Assembly: GCA_017406925.1 (NCBI GenBank)
Contig: JAFQXO010000015.1
Span: forward strand, 1 to 64,000
DNA: 64,000 nucleotides
Reading direction: 5' to 3'
DNA from: Eubacterium sp.
GTDB lineage: Bacteria > Bacillota > Clostridia > Lachnospirales > Lachnospiraceae
Positions 17,170 through 25,458 of the stretch are shown here, in pieces. The translations under genes and the position numbers were made by a program. How positions within the stretch are numbered: position 1 is the stretch's first letter; each line of letters begins with the position of its first letter. Under the pieces are notes generated by a model. The model had not been told where the DNA came from. It searched no databases and was given only the letters and a program-made list of their open reading frames with translations.

Positions 17170-17801
17170 TATATCTTTCTCTTACAAACTCCCTTTAAAA
17201 CGCACTCATCGCATTTAGGATTAGTTCTTGCACTACAAATCTCTCTTCCGTGAATTACAAGCCTGTGACAAAAATCATTTCCCTCTTTTGGAGGAATAAT
17301 CTTCTTAAGTTCCATCTCAACCTTCTTAGGTTCTTTGATACCATTTACTAGTCCCATACGGTTGACTAGTCGAATGCAGTGAGTATCCGTCACTATTGCA
17401 GGTGCACCGAATACATCACCCATAATCAGATTTGCGCTCTTTCTTCCAACGCCTGGCAGTTTCATCAGTTCATCGAAATCATTCGGAACCTTTCCATCGT
17501 ATTCATCGCGTAGCATCTTCATACATCCACTGATGTCTCTCGCCTTGCTTTTTCCTAGACCGCAAGGTCTAACGATTGCCTCTATCTGATTCACTCTGGC
17601 TTTCGCCAATGATTCTACATCCGGAAACTTTTCATACAGTTTCGGAACAATTTTATTTACTCGCTCGTCAGTGCATTGTGCCGCAAGGCGCACACTGATT
17701 AAAAGTTTCCACGCCTCATCATAATCGAGTGTACATTCGGCAAGAGGATATTCCTTCTTCAATAATTTAATTATCTCAAGAGCGCGTTCTTTCTTTGTCA
17801 T
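17169..17801 (-). CDS. nth: Endonuclease III
   Basis: 210 residues, the typical size. The helix-hairpin-helix is LMKLPGVGRKSANLIMGD (about 112-129), containing the catalytic Lys. The catalytic Asp lies in VTDTHCIRLVNRMG. The C-terminal [4Fe-4S] ligands follow the family spacing (CSARTNPKCDECVLKGVC). It is a DNA glycosylase/AP lyase for oxidised pyrimidines. Its ATG overlaps the folA stop and its stop overlaps the dgt ATG, each by one base. Confidence 0.97.
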   Translation of the reverse strand: MTKKERALEIIKLLKKEYPLAECTLDYDEAWKLLISVRLAAQCTDERVNKIVPKLYEKFPDVESLAKARVNQIEAIVRPCGLGKSKARDISGCMKMLRDEYDGKVPNDFDELMKLPGVGRKSANLIMGDVFGAPAIVTDTHCIRLVNRMGLVNGIKEPKKVEMELKKIIPPKEGNDFCHRLVIHGREICSARTNPKCDECVLKGVCKRKI

Positions 17802-18292
17802 TACTTTCTCTTATATATTCTGTAGTAGTAATCCATACCTTCGTAAGTCTGCTTTTCAGACTCATCAGCCAGATACCATTCGTCTGACATCTCGTCTAGA
17901 TTTGGAATGTAAGTATCCGCCTCAAACTCATGGTCGATGTAAGTGATGATAGCTGTATCGCAATACTGCATCATCTGCTTGTAGATACTTCCACCACCGA
18001 TAACATAAACGTCATCTGTGTTGAACTTTTCGGCTTCCTTCAAAGCATCCTCCAAGTTGTAAACAACGATAGCTCCATCGACCGTGTAATCCGTCTCAAG
18101 CGCAACGACGATATTTGTTCTATTCTTGAGTGGCTTCGCACCTGGAAAACTCTCCAAAGTGTTCTTTCCCATCAAGACAACTTTTCCCATCGTATGTTTC
18201 TTGAAATGCTCCATATCTTCAGGGATGCTAATAAGCAAGTCGTTGTTGTGACCTATTGCCCAATTTTTATCTACCGCTACAATAAACTTCAT
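17801..18292 (-). CDS. folA: Dihydrofolate reductase
   Basis: 163 residues. MKFIVAVDKNWAIGHNNDLL is the expected N-terminus, with WAIG and the loop for substrate. The NADPH-binding MGKNTLESFPGAKPLKNR and IGGGSIYKQMMQYCD follow. It regenerates tetrahydrofolate from the dihydrofolate made by ThyA, whose gene lies directly upstream (11-base gap). Confidence 0.97.
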   Translation of the reverse strand: MKFIVAVDKNWAIGHNNDLLISIPEDMEHFKKHTMGKVVLMGKNTLESFPGAKPLKNRTNIVVALETDYTVDGAIVVYNLEDALKEAEKFNTDDVYVIGGGSIYKQMMQYCDTAIITYIDHEFEADTYIPNLDEMSDEWYLADESEKQTYEGMDYYYRIYKRK

Positions 18293-18303
18293 GTCTAACC
18301 TTT

Positions 18304-19149
18304 CTATACTGCTACTGGTATCTTAATCTGTTCACCAGTCTTGTAATCTTCTAACTTCAAATCATCCGTTGTGAAATCATAGAAGTCTTTGATTTCAGGA
18401 TTGATCCAGAACTTAGGTGCTGGATATTGTTCTCTCGAAATCAACTCTTCCACTAGCGGGATATGCTTGTCATATATGTGTGCATCCGCAATGACATGTA
18501 CTAGTTCTCCCACTTCCATATCATTCACTTGTGCAAACATATGGATAAGTGCTGCGTACTGACAAACATTCCAGTTGTTAGCTGTAAGAATGTCTTGTGA
18601 TCTCTGATTTAACAAACCATTCAAAATCAACTTACCAGTTTCTTTGTTTTCAGTAACATTGAATGTCATACTGTATGCACAAGGATAAAGATTCATTTCA
18701 TGCAAATCCTGATGCACATAGAGATTAGTCATAATTCTTCTGCTAAATGGATTGTGCTTCAAGTCATATAAAACTCTATCCACCTGATCCATCTCACCTT
18801 CAGGATATTTATGTTTAACGCTCATCTGATATCCGTAAGCCTTACCGATAGAACCAGTTTCATCAGCCCACGCATCCCATATGTGGCTACTTAACTCATT
18901 AACATTATTGGACTTCTTCTGCCAAATCCAGAGAAGTTCATCTACACAAGATTTGAATCCAGTCTTTCTTAAAGTAAGTGCTGGAAACTCTTTTTTTAAA
19001 TCGTATCTATTAACATATCCGAATTTTTTTATAGTGTATGCGAACGAACCGTCATCCCATTTCGCACGTACAGTTTCCCCCTCTGTACTTGTACCATTGT
19101 CGAGGATATCTCGACACATATCTACGAATAATTTGTCAGCGTAACTCAT
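18304..19149 (-). CDS. thyA: Thymidylate synthase
   Basis: 281 residues. The catalytic Cys lies in LYPCAYSMTFNV, followed by the LNQRSQDILTANNWNVCQYA segment (dUMP and folate site) and HIYDKHIPLVEEL. It converts dUMP and methylene-THF to dTMP and dihydrofolate. The active-site context NLYPCAY differs from the PPCH of the classical family and fits the divergent Firmicute branch. First gene of thyA-folA-nth-dgt; a GGAGG site precedes the ATG and TATACT at 19177-19182 may be its -10 element. Confidence 0.95.
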   Translation of the reverse strand: MSYADKLFVDMCRDILDNGTSTEGETVRAKWDDGSFAYTIKKFGYVNRYDLKKEFPALTLRKTGFKSCVDELLWIWQKKSNNVNELSSHIWDAWADETGSIGKAYGYQMSVKHKYPEGEMDQVDRVLYDLKHNPFSRRIMTNLYVHQDLHEMNLYPCAYSMTFNVTENKETGKLILNGLLNQRSQDILTANNWNVCQYAALIHMFAQVNDMEVGELVHVIADAHIYDKHIPLVEELISREQYPAPKFWINPEIKDFYDFTTDDLKLEDYKTGEQIKIPVAV

Positions 19150-19208
19150 AAAAACCTCCGTTTATTCACTCATATTAGTATAACATTTTTTAGGGTATTT
19201 AAAAACAG

Positions 19209-19247
19209 AAAACTCGCCAAATGATTGCACATTTGACGAGTTTTTTT
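19209..19247 (-). terminator. Terminator after the lipoprotein gene
   Basis: AAAACTCG-C-CAAAT pairs with ATTTG-A-CGAGTTTT around an 8-base loop. T-rich sequence follows on both strands, but both flanking genes are on the minus strand. Confidence 0.8.
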
Positions 19248-19268
19248 GTTTGTTATTATATTTATTAT

Positions 19269-20165
19269 TTACTTAACTTTAGCAGTTTTAGTCCATCCAC
19301 TAGCTACACGTTTCTTATTGTTGTTGATATCAACATCTTTCCACTTTTTAAACTTATAGATGTTATATTTAATGCTAATATCTTTTACGTCAGATGCTTT
19401 AGTCTCACGATCACCGAAACCTGCATCAAGTATCGTTTCATTCTTATCAAGATTATTCATTAGAGCCCATGAAAGTTCAGTTTTCTTGCCATTTATTTTG
19501 GCGATGTAACCAGTAATTGCTACTATTTTATCCGATGAATTTTCTATTCTTAAAGTATATACAGCTTTGCTTTCTGTACTTTTATCCTGTTTTGTATTAG
19601 GTGCCTCTACCTTAACAAAATAAATTTTTACACCCTCTTTGTCGAGTATTAATTGTGAATCATCTTTAACTTCTGATCTATAATCGAGGTCGTCATCATC
19701 TACTACATATGAATCCTCCATCTCAACTAAATTTTTTAAATCAGTTGAATTATAATCAAAAGCGGCTGAATATACTTTCAAACTTTTTATTTGTGATTTG
19801 TCAGTTACTCCTATTGCTTCAAATCCTTTAATAGGGAATTCAAATCTATGTGTTTTCTTTCCTTTTATATTTAATCCTTCTGTAAAGTTTTTGTCCGAAA
19901 CAGCAAAAACATTATTTACAGTAAGTGAAGCACTAGCATATACTTTTCCCTTACGCTTGTTTGTCATTTCAACTACAATTTTGTCGTTATCGATTCCCTT
20001 GTAGACAACATCAATAGCCTTGCTACTGAATATCTTCTGTTCGACTTCGAGTTTACTTGTTGTAGGTTGTGGTGTGCTTTTCTGCTTACTATCTTTAGTT
20101 CCCCCGCAAGCGCACAATCCTAAACTTAATGTTAAAACTAAAATAATCGCTAATAATTTCTTCAT
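19269..20165 (-). CDS. Secreted lipoprotein of unknown function
   Basis: 298 residues. The signal peptide MKKLLAIILVLTLSLGLCAC ends in a lipobox (LCAC), so the mature protein would be lipid-anchored at its Cys and face outward. A Ser/Thr/Lys-rich linker follows. The body is predicted beta-rich, with two stretches that look alike (VEMTNKRKGKVYASASLTVNNV and YTLRIENSSDKIVAITGYIA-type strands), suggesting two Ig-like or FxLYD-like domains. I do not recognise a specific family. It has its own GGGGAGG ribosome binding site and is bounded by terminators on both sides, so it is a single-gene transcript. Confidence 0.7.
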   Translation of the reverse strand: MKKLLAIILVLTLSLGLCACGGTKDSKQKSTPQPTTSKLEVEQKIFSSKAIDVVYKGIDNDKIVVEMTNKRKGKVYASASLTVNNVFAVSDKNFTEGLNIKGKKTHRFEFPIKGFEAIGVTDKSQIKSLKVYSAAFDYNSTDLKNLVEMEDSYVVDDDDLDYRSEVKDDSQLILDKEGVKIYFVKVEAPNTKQDKSTESKAVYTLRIENSSDKIVAITGYIAKINGKKTELSWALMNNLDKNETILDAGFGDRETKASDVKDISIKYNIYKFKKWKDVDINNNKKRVASGWTKTAKVK

Positions 20166-20222
20166 GTTAACCTCCCCAAAAAAATATTAGTCATAAGAAT
20201 TATACCACATTTTTTATCTTCC

Positions 20223-20262
20223 AAAAATCGGTCTACAGAATATTCTGCAGACCGATTTTTAT
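20223..20262 (-). terminator. Terminator after iscS-iscU
   Basis: AAAATCGGTCT and AGACCGATTTTT arms plus an inner CAGA/TCTG pair around TATT, with one A-C mismatch. It sits 4 bases after the iscU stop. Confidence 0.9.
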
Positions 20263-20265
20263 TAA

Positions 20266-20643
20266 TTACTTTTCTTGTTTACTGAAATAATCTTCTAACG
20301 CGTTCTGGATGGCCTCTTCAGCCAAAACCGAACAATGAAGTTTGTGGGCTGGAAGCCCATCCAAGGCTTCAGTAACTGCTTTGTTTGTCAGTTCCTTCAC
20401 CTCGTCTAATGGCTTGCCCTTAATAAGTTCTGTAGCCATTGAACTGGACGCTATTGCGCTTCCGCATCCGAATGTCTCAAATTTTACATCTTCCACTATA
20501 CCGTTATCTATCTTTAGATAAATCTTCATGATATCGCCACACTTGGCGTTGCCAACTTCACCTATTCCATCAGCGTCTTCTATAACACCTACATTCCTTG
20601 GGTTTAGGAAGTGGTCCATTACCTTTTCACTATATAATGCCAT
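20266..20643 (-). CDS. iscU: Fe-S cluster assembly scaffold (IscU/NifU N-terminal type)
   Basis: 125 residues. The three cluster-binding cysteines are present in AKCGDIM, FGCGSAIASSS and LHCSVLAE; the Asp after the first Cys is also conserved. It receives sulfur from IscS and assembles [2Fe-2S] clusters for transfer to apoproteins. It follows iscS by 70 bases. The only strong ribosome binding site (AAGGAGA) lies more than 30 bases before the ATG, with an in-frame stop between, so either initiation uses a weak site or the leader folds to bring it close. Confidence 0.95.
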   Translation of the reverse strand: MALYSEKVMDHFLNPRNVGVIEDADGIGEVGNAKCGDIMKIYLKIDNGIVEDVKFETFGCGSAIASSSMATELIKGKPLDEVKELTNKAVTEALDGLPAHKLHCSVLAEEAIQNALEDYFSKQEK

Positions 20644-20699
20644 TTTATTTTTATAATTATTCTAATTGATAATTAATCTCCTTTCTTTTATTATTGCCA

Positions 20700-20719
20700 T
20701 TGTAATCTTCTGATTACAA
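20700..20719 (-). repeat. Hairpin spanning the iscS stop codon
   Basis: TTGTAATC-AGAA-GATTACAA, an 8-bp perfect stem with a four-base loop. It contains the iscS TAA stop in its 5' arm, in the iscS-iscU intergenic region. No T-run follows, so it is more likely an RNA processing or stability element than a terminator. Confidence 0.5.
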
Positions 20720-21901
20720 GATAAATTCTTTCTTTCCTGATACTAGATCACGCCAAATTGGCGAAAAACTTCTCAGGTACTCAACTACTTCTTTTACTGA
20801 CTTTATAATATGGTCGATTTCTTCTTCAGTGACATCTTCACCCAAGCTAATTCGGAGAGATCCGTGAGCAACATCATGCACTCTTCCTATCGCCAAAAGC
20901 ACGTGACTAGGGTCAAGTGACCCAGATGTACATGCGCTTCCAGATGAAGCACTTATTCCTTTTTCATCTAGTAACAACAACAATGATTCTCCTTCAATTC
21001 CTTCAAAGCAAAAACTTACGTTTCCAGGAAGTCGCTTGGATTCATCACCATTTAGTGCTGAATGTGGAATTTCGCTAAAACCTCTAATCAATTTATCGCG
21101 ACATTTTTGCAAATGTTCGGAGTTCTTAGTCATATTATTTACTGCTTCATTCAATGCTGTAGCCATTCCAGCAATAGCAGGTACATTTTCAGTACCAGCT
21201 CGTTTATTTCTCTCTTGTGCTCCTCCTTCAATGATGTTTGAAAGATTAATACCTTTTTTCGCATATAAGAAACCGGCACCTTTTGGTCCGTGAAACTTGT
21301 GTCCAGATGCAGAAAGCATATCTACATTTTCCTTCTCCACATCTATCGGCAAATGTCCTATCGCCTGAACTGCATCAGTATGGAACAAAACTCCCTTATT
21401 TCTACATACTTCTCCGATTTCTTTTATCGGTTGAATAGTTCCTATTTCATTGTTCGCATACATAATAGTAACCAAACAAGTATCTTCTCTGATGACCTTT
21501 TCCAAATCTTCAACTTTTACAATTCCATCTTCGTTGACATCTAAAAGTGTTATTTCAAATCCATTTTTTTCTAACTTCTCTAATGTATGGAGAACAGCGT
21601 GATGCTCAAAGGCTGTAGACACAATATGCTTTTTGCCCTTTTGCTCACCCAAAATTGCTGCCGAAACAATCGCCTGATTATCGGCCTCACTTCCTCCCGA
21701 TGTAAAAGTTATCTCCATAGGATCTGCATTTATCAATTTAGCAACTTCATCTCTAGATTCTTCTAAGAGAGTCTTTGCTTTTTGACCTATTTTGTAAAGG
21801 CTCGAAGGATTTCCATATGTATTTTCCATGCATTCAAGCATAGTTTTTAAAGCTGCATTACTAATTTTTGTAGTTGCTGCGTTATCTGCGTAAATCTGCA
21901 T
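20714..21901 (-). CDS. iscS: Cysteine desulfurase
   Basis: 395 residues. MQIYADNAATTKIS is the standard N-terminus. The PLP-binding Lys lies in SASGHKFHGPKG, and the sulfur-carrying Cys in SSGSACTSGSLDPSHVL. It is a PLP enzyme that releases persulfide sulfur from cysteine for Fe-S and thio-cofactor assembly. The ATG at 21901 is fixed by AAAGGAGGAGA just upstream; a longer frame starting at 21925 would run through that ribosome binding site and is rejected. Divergent from the Rrf2 regulator gene and followed by iscU. Confidence 0.96.
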   Translation of the reverse strand: MQIYADNAATTKISNAALKTMLECMENTYGNPSSLYKIGQKAKTLLEESRDEVAKLINADPMEITFTSGGSEADNQAIVSAAILGEQKGKKHIVSTAFEHHAVLHTLEKLEKNGFEITLLDVNEDGIVKVEDLEKVIREDTCLVTIMYANNEIGTIQPIKEIGEVCRNKGVLFHTDAVQAIGHLPIDVEKENVDMLSASGHKFHGPKGAGFLYAKKGINLSNIIEGGAQERNKRAGTENVPAIAGMATALNEAVNNMTKNSEHLQKCRDKLIRGFSEIPHSALNGDESKRLPGNVSFCFEGIEGESLLLLLDEKGISASSGSACTSGSLDPSHVLLAIGRVHDVAHGSLRISLGEDVTEEEIDHIIKSVKEVVEYLRSFSPIWRDLVSGKKEFIL

Positions 21902-21929
21902 ATTCTCCTCCTTTGAAAATACCAAAAAA

Positions 21930-21958
21930 ATTATAATCTTATTTACCTACTAAGTCAA
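21930..21958 (-). promoter_or_regulatory. iscS-iscU promoter
   Basis: TTGACT and TATAAT with a 17-base spacer on the minus strand, close to consensus, 30 bases before the iscS ATG. An operator-like palindrome (21945-21963) covers the -35 element and half of the spacer. Confidence 0.87.
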
Positions 21959-21963
21959 TAGGT
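21945..21963 (-). promoter_or_regulatory. Candidate Rrf2/IscR operator at the iscS promoter
   Basis: Minus-strand ACCTATTGACTTAGTAGGT, a 19-bp imperfect palindrome (ACCTA...TAGGT ends). It matches the site at 22008-22026 at 14 of 19 positions when each is read toward its own gene. It overlaps the -35 element, where binding would block polymerase. Confidence 0.7.
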
Positions 21964-21992
21964 TTTTAAAATGTTTATGAATCCTATCAGAT

Positions 21993-22022
21993 TTGATTTT
22001 TCTAATTACCCTATGATATAGT
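21993..22022 (+). promoter_or_regulatory. Promoter of the Rrf2 regulator gene
   Basis: TTGATT and TATAGT with an 18-base spacer, 38 bases before the regulator ATG. The -10 lies inside the second operator-like palindrome. Confidence 0.7.
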
Positions 22023-22026
22023 AGGT
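22008..22026 (+). promoter_or_regulatory. Candidate Rrf2/IscR operator at the regulator's own promoter
   Basis: ACCCTATGATATAGTAGGT, sharing ACC...TGA..TAGTAGGT with the site at the iscS promoter. Its centre is 63 bases (six helical turns) from the other. It overlaps the -10 element, which suggests autorepression. Confidence 0.68.
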
Positions 22027-22060
22027 AAAACGTCAAATAACTATTTTAAGGAAGGTAAAT

Positions 22061-22456
22061 ATGATTTCTACAAAAGGAAGATATGCTCTCCAAGTAATGA
22101 TTGATTTGGTTGAGCACAATGGCGATAAAAATGTTCCATTAAAAGATATAGCCGTAAGGCAAGGAATATCAAAAAAATATTTAGAAAGCATTGTTAAGAA
22201 TTTAGTATCTGCAGGCCTCATTAAAGGCGCTAGCGGAAAAGGTGGCGGATATAGATTATGCAGAAAGCCAGAAGACTATCCCGTCGGAGAAATATTGGAA
22301 TTGATGGAAGGAACTCTCTCTTCTGTCGTATGTTTAGCTGAGGCTGATTTCAATTGTCCTAAGGCTGATAAATGTCATACTCTCCCTCTCTGGGAAGAAT
22401 ATGATCAACTAGTCCACGATTTCTTTTATAACAAAAAATTAACTGATTTACTTTAA
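22061..22456 (+). CDS. Rrf2 family transcriptional regulator, IscR-like
   Basis: 131 residues. The N-terminal winged helix is MISTKGRYALQVMIDL with recognition helix ISKKYLESIVKNL, followed by the wing GKGGGYRL. The Cys pattern in CLAEADFNCPKADKC (C-x7-C-x5-C, about residues 90-104) matches the [2Fe-2S] ligand region of IscR-type members. It probably senses Fe-S status and represses iscSU and itself. It is divergent from iscS with a matching palindrome in each promoter. AAGGAAGG gives the ribosome binding site. Confidence 0.92.
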   Translation: MISTKGRYALQVMIDLVEHNGDKNVPLKDIAVRQGISKKYLESIVKNLVSAGLIKGASGKGGGYRLCRKPEDYPVGEILELMEGTLSSVVCLAEADFNCPKADKCHTLPLWEEYDQLVHDFFYNKKLTDLL

Positions 22457-22484
22457 AAAAGATTGGCTAAAGCCAATCTTTTTT
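22457..22484. terminator. Bidirectional terminator
   Basis: A perfect 12-bp stem AAAAGATTGGCT / AGCCAATCTTTT with loop AA, between the convergent regulator and ClC genes. Confidence 0.93.
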
Positions 22485-22485
22485 C

Positions 22486-23700
22486 TTACTCTTCTATTAA
22501 AATCTTTGGCGCTGGAATGAACCTTGCCGCTAATGCTATAACTAACATCGCTGGTAAATATTGAAATGGGAACACTATCATTAAGAGCAATATTGTTGCC
22601 AATGGTTTTTTCAATGTAAATCCGACTATTCCTGTCGTGACTATCGCCATAGCAAACACTACATTCACATTAAATAGCGTTCCAAATGCAAATCCTAGAC
22701 ACACGCCAGCAAAAATGATTGGGAAGAAATGTCCACCTTTAAGTCCTGCTTCTATACAAATGGTCGTCATAATGATTTTAAAAACCGCAATGACAATTAA
22801 GAGGAAGATTCCTATCTCTGCACCATTTTTTGCAATCTCTTCCATTTGGTGCTCGCCAGAAAACATTGTCAAAGGTAGTAATGTTCCCATCACTCCCAGA
22901 ATGATTCCACCAACTACGCATCTAATCACAACATATTTCTCAAATCGGCTAGCGATTACATTGGCGAGTTTACGACTCGCCAAATATAGTAGTCCACCTA
23001 TTATGCCAATAATGCCTAACGGCAAAATAAATATACAATCTGTCCAATCAAATAAGATAAATCCAAATGAATAAATGCCCGATCCTGAACCTAGAAACTT
23101 TCCAAGTAAAACATAACTTCCAAATGCGCTCAATGCCGCCACCAAATACAAGATTACTTTCGGTTTTTTAGGAATCACAGGTTTCTTCTCATCTTCCAAT
23201 GGTTCAACAAAACCAAACATCGGTGATTTAAAAATTGTACCGATTGTAGCACTGATTCCAATCATATTTAGTTCATCCACAGTATGAATGTATTTTTTAA
23301 GTTTATCGCCTATCCACGTACACAGTCCTGCTATAACTCCTGTAAGTCCTGCCTCTGGACCAACGCTAGCTCCTAGTATTAACGGAAACAATGCGGAACC
23401 TAGTATCGTAAAGATATTATTGTACTGGTATCCACCGGTCTTCTTTACTTTTTTCAAGACCACTCGCAATTCTTCTGGATAGTCTCCGAACTTCTTTTTC
23501 CAAAGACCTATGAAAAATGCGCCCACTGTACAGACAATTATCGTATAAAATGGTATATCAAATCTGCCTGGAATAAATTTCCAGACAAAGTTGATTCCAA
23601 TATTCATGATTCGCAAGAATGCCCATACTATTGCTCCCACTATCGCGCCTAGTAACACAGTGTATATCAAAAGCAATATCGCATTTTTAACTTTTTTCAT
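22486..23700 (-). CDS. ClC family chloride channel or transporter
   Basis: 404 residues with about 10 hydrophobic helices. The first selectivity motif reads GASVGPEAGLTGV (about residue 107), the usual GxxxGPE position, and the second anion-coordinating loop is LKGGHFFPIIF near 312. This is the voltage-gated ClC superfamily. The external gating Glu of exchangers lies in the motif GREGP; here the segment is SVGPEAG, which retains a Glu. Whether it is a channel or a proton-coupled antiporter is undecided. No CBS domains. Last gene of the hflX-ClC run. Confidence 0.88.
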   Translation of the reverse strand: MKKVKNAILLLIYTVLLGAIVGAIVWAFLRIMNIGINFVWKFIPGRFDIPFYTIIVCTVGAFFIGLWKKKFGDYPEELRVVLKKVKKTGGYQYNNIFTILGSALFPLILGASVGPEAGLTGVIAGLCTWIGDKLKKYIHTVDELNMIGISATIGTIFKSPMFGFVEPLEDEKKPVIPKKPKVILYLVAALSAFGSYVLLGKFLGSGSGIYSFGFILFDWTDCIFILPLGIIGIIGGLLYLASRKLANVIASRFEKYVVIRCVVGGIILGVMGTLLPLTMFSGEHQMEEIAKNGAEIGIFLLIVIAVFKIIMTTICIEAGLKGGHFFPIIFAGVCLGFAFGTLFNVNVVFAMAIVTTGIVGFTLKKPLATILLLMIVFPFQYLPAMLVIALAARFIPAPKILIEE

Positions 23701-23714
23701 AAACCACTGAACCC

Positions 23715-24947
23715 TTATAGTTTTCCGAGTAATGATTTTGGCACATAGCCTTCAACATATATACCGTCATCCTTGTATTCTTCTTTCAAAAGCTGTCCAT
23801 ATTTTCTTATAAGCCCTGGCTTTCCAGCATCCGAATATGGAAATACTTTTTCGATATATATGCGCATATTTTTTAGTGCATCCGCAATGGCTTCGTCTAT
23901 ATCAGATAGTCCCTCGCGCTTTTTAACAGCCGCGTGAACTACATAGTCTGCATTTGCATCAGAAAGCAATGGTTTCTCTTCCATTTTGTCTATCTTGTTA
24001 AATACAGTAATAATAGTTTTGTCCGTCACTTCCAAATCACGAAGTGTATCGTAGACAGCCTTTATGTTTTTATCCATCGATGGATTCGAACTGTCCACCA
24101 TATGAATAATAATATCCGAATACTTTGCTTCCTCGAGCGTACTTCTAAAAGCATCAATCAAATGATGCGGTAACTTCCTAATAAATCCAACCGTATCCGT
24201 CAGAAGCACTTCTTGCCCATCGGGCAATTTGTAATTCCTGGTCGTCGGATCTAGCGTCGCAAAGAGTTTATCCTCCTCTAAAACCGAAGCGTCTGTCACA
24301 GTATTTAGCAAAGTCGATTTTCCAGCATTGGTGTAGCCAACAATAGCTACAACTGGAACCATATTGTCTTGTCGCTTCTCACGATTGACCTGGCGATGAT
24401 TTTCCATCTCTTCGACTTGGCTTTTTAAATGAGCTATACGATCACGAATTACACGGCGGTCAACTTCCAACTTTTTCTCACCAGGACCTCGTGTTCCTAT
24501 TCCACCACCCTGACGTGATAGATTGTTCATTCCAATAAGTCTAGTTGAACGATATCTAAGTTGCGCTAGTTCAACCTGAATCTTACCTTCGGCAGTATTT
24601 GCTCTGCCCGCAAAAATATCGAGGATTACTAGTGTTCGGTCCATAACCTTTACGTCTAGTTCATCCTCGAGGTTTTTATACTGTGCTGGCGACAACTCAT
24701 CGTCACACACAATCGCCGTGGCTTCCGTCTCCCAGATCAAGTTTTTTAGTTCATCAACTTTTCCGGAGCCCACATAAGTCGATGGGTTAAAAGCGTCAAG
24801 GTTTTGAACCATTCGGCCGACAACCTCTGCTCCTGCCGTCTCAACTAATTCTCCTAGTTCATCCAACGACTCATCCGCATCAACTGTATTTGGCGTAGCC
24901 ACCGCTACCAATATTACTTTTTCTATCTTTTCATCTGTCTCGTACAT
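23715..24947 (-). CDS. hflX: Ribosome-associated GTPase HflX
   Basis: 410 residues. The N-terminal HflX domain (NPSTYVGSGKVDEL, about 54-67) is followed by a Gly-rich linker GGGIGTRGPGEKKLEVDRR, a coiled coil, and a GTPase domain with G1 GYTNAGKSTLLN, G3 DTVGFIRKLP and G4 NKID. It binds 50S and 70S ribosomes and rescues stalled ribosomes under stress. It is in line with smpB and rnr upstream, both also ribosome-rescue genes. The gap to the PAP2 stop is 10 bases. Confidence 0.96.
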   Translation of the reverse strand: MYETDEKIEKVILVAVATPNTVDADESLDELGELVETAGAEVVGRMVQNLDAFNPSTYVGSGKVDELKNLIWETEATAIVCDDELSPAQYKNLEDELDVKVMDRTLVILDIFAGRANTAEGKIQVELAQLRYRSTRLIGMNNLSRQGGGIGTRGPGEKKLEVDRRVIRDRIAHLKSQVEEMENHRQVNREKRQDNMVPVVAIVGYTNAGKSTLLNTVTDASVLEEDKLFATLDPTTRNYKLPDGQEVLLTDTVGFIRKLPHHLIDAFRSTLEEAKYSDIIIHMVDSSNPSMDKNIKAVYDTLRDLEVTDKTIITVFNKIDKMEEKPLLSDANADYVVHAAVKKREGLSDIDEAIADALKNMRIYIEKVFPYSDAGKPGLIRKYGQLLKEEYKDDGIYVEGYVPKSLLGKL

Positions 24948-24957
24948 ATATTTCTCT

Positions 24958-25458
24958 CTATGGAATCAAATAGAATCCTATGACGCCTGCGGCAATGCCA
25001 ACAACTGCCCCCACTAGCACATCTCTTACAAAATGTACTCCGGCAATTACTCGCTCCACAGCCATAAGAAACGCAATCACAAAAATAAATACACCAAACT
25101 TCCAGTCTAACCAAGTAAATGCCATCCCGATAACAAAAACAGAAAAGATATGTCTGCTAGGCATTGAGCGACCTGGTGTATCCTTCTTTACTACAGGCGT
25201 GAAATCATATTTCGTGTAAGGCCTGTCTGCATTATAGAAATGTCTAAACACACTCACTAACACAAATGAAATTCCGCATACCAAAACTACGCGCAACAAT
25301 TCCATGTTTTTATGTTGCAAAAATAAGGTTACCAAAAGAATAAGGAACATAAAGTATATGATTACAGCTAATCCAACATCTGCAACATTCACTATACCCT
25401 CTAGCCATTTTCTTTGTTTGATGTATCCAGTTATCTTTTGATATGTCTTTTCTTTCAT
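24958..25458 (-). CDS. PAP2-family membrane phosphatase
   Basis: 166 residues with about five hydrophobic helices. The three catalytic motifs are FRHFYNADRPY (KxxxxxxRP type), MPSRHIFSVF (PSGH type with Arg for Gly) and ERVIAGVHFVRDVLVG (SRxxxxxHxxxD type with Glu-Arg). Likely role: dephosphorylation of a lipid phosphate such as undecaprenyl diphosphate or phosphatidylglycerol phosphate. The ATG at 25458 overlaps the stop of the DUF6472 gene (TAATG), which fixes the start; a longer frame to 25509 would run through that gene. Confidence 0.85.
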   Translation of the reverse strand: MKEKTYQKITGYIKQRKWLEGIVNVADVGLAVIIYFMFLILLVTLFLQHKNMELLRVVLVCGISFVLVSVFRHFYNADRPYTKYDFTPVVKKDTPGRSMPSRHIFSVFVIGMAFTWLDWKFGVFIFVIAFLMAVERVIAGVHFVRDVLVGAVVGIAAGVIGFYLIP

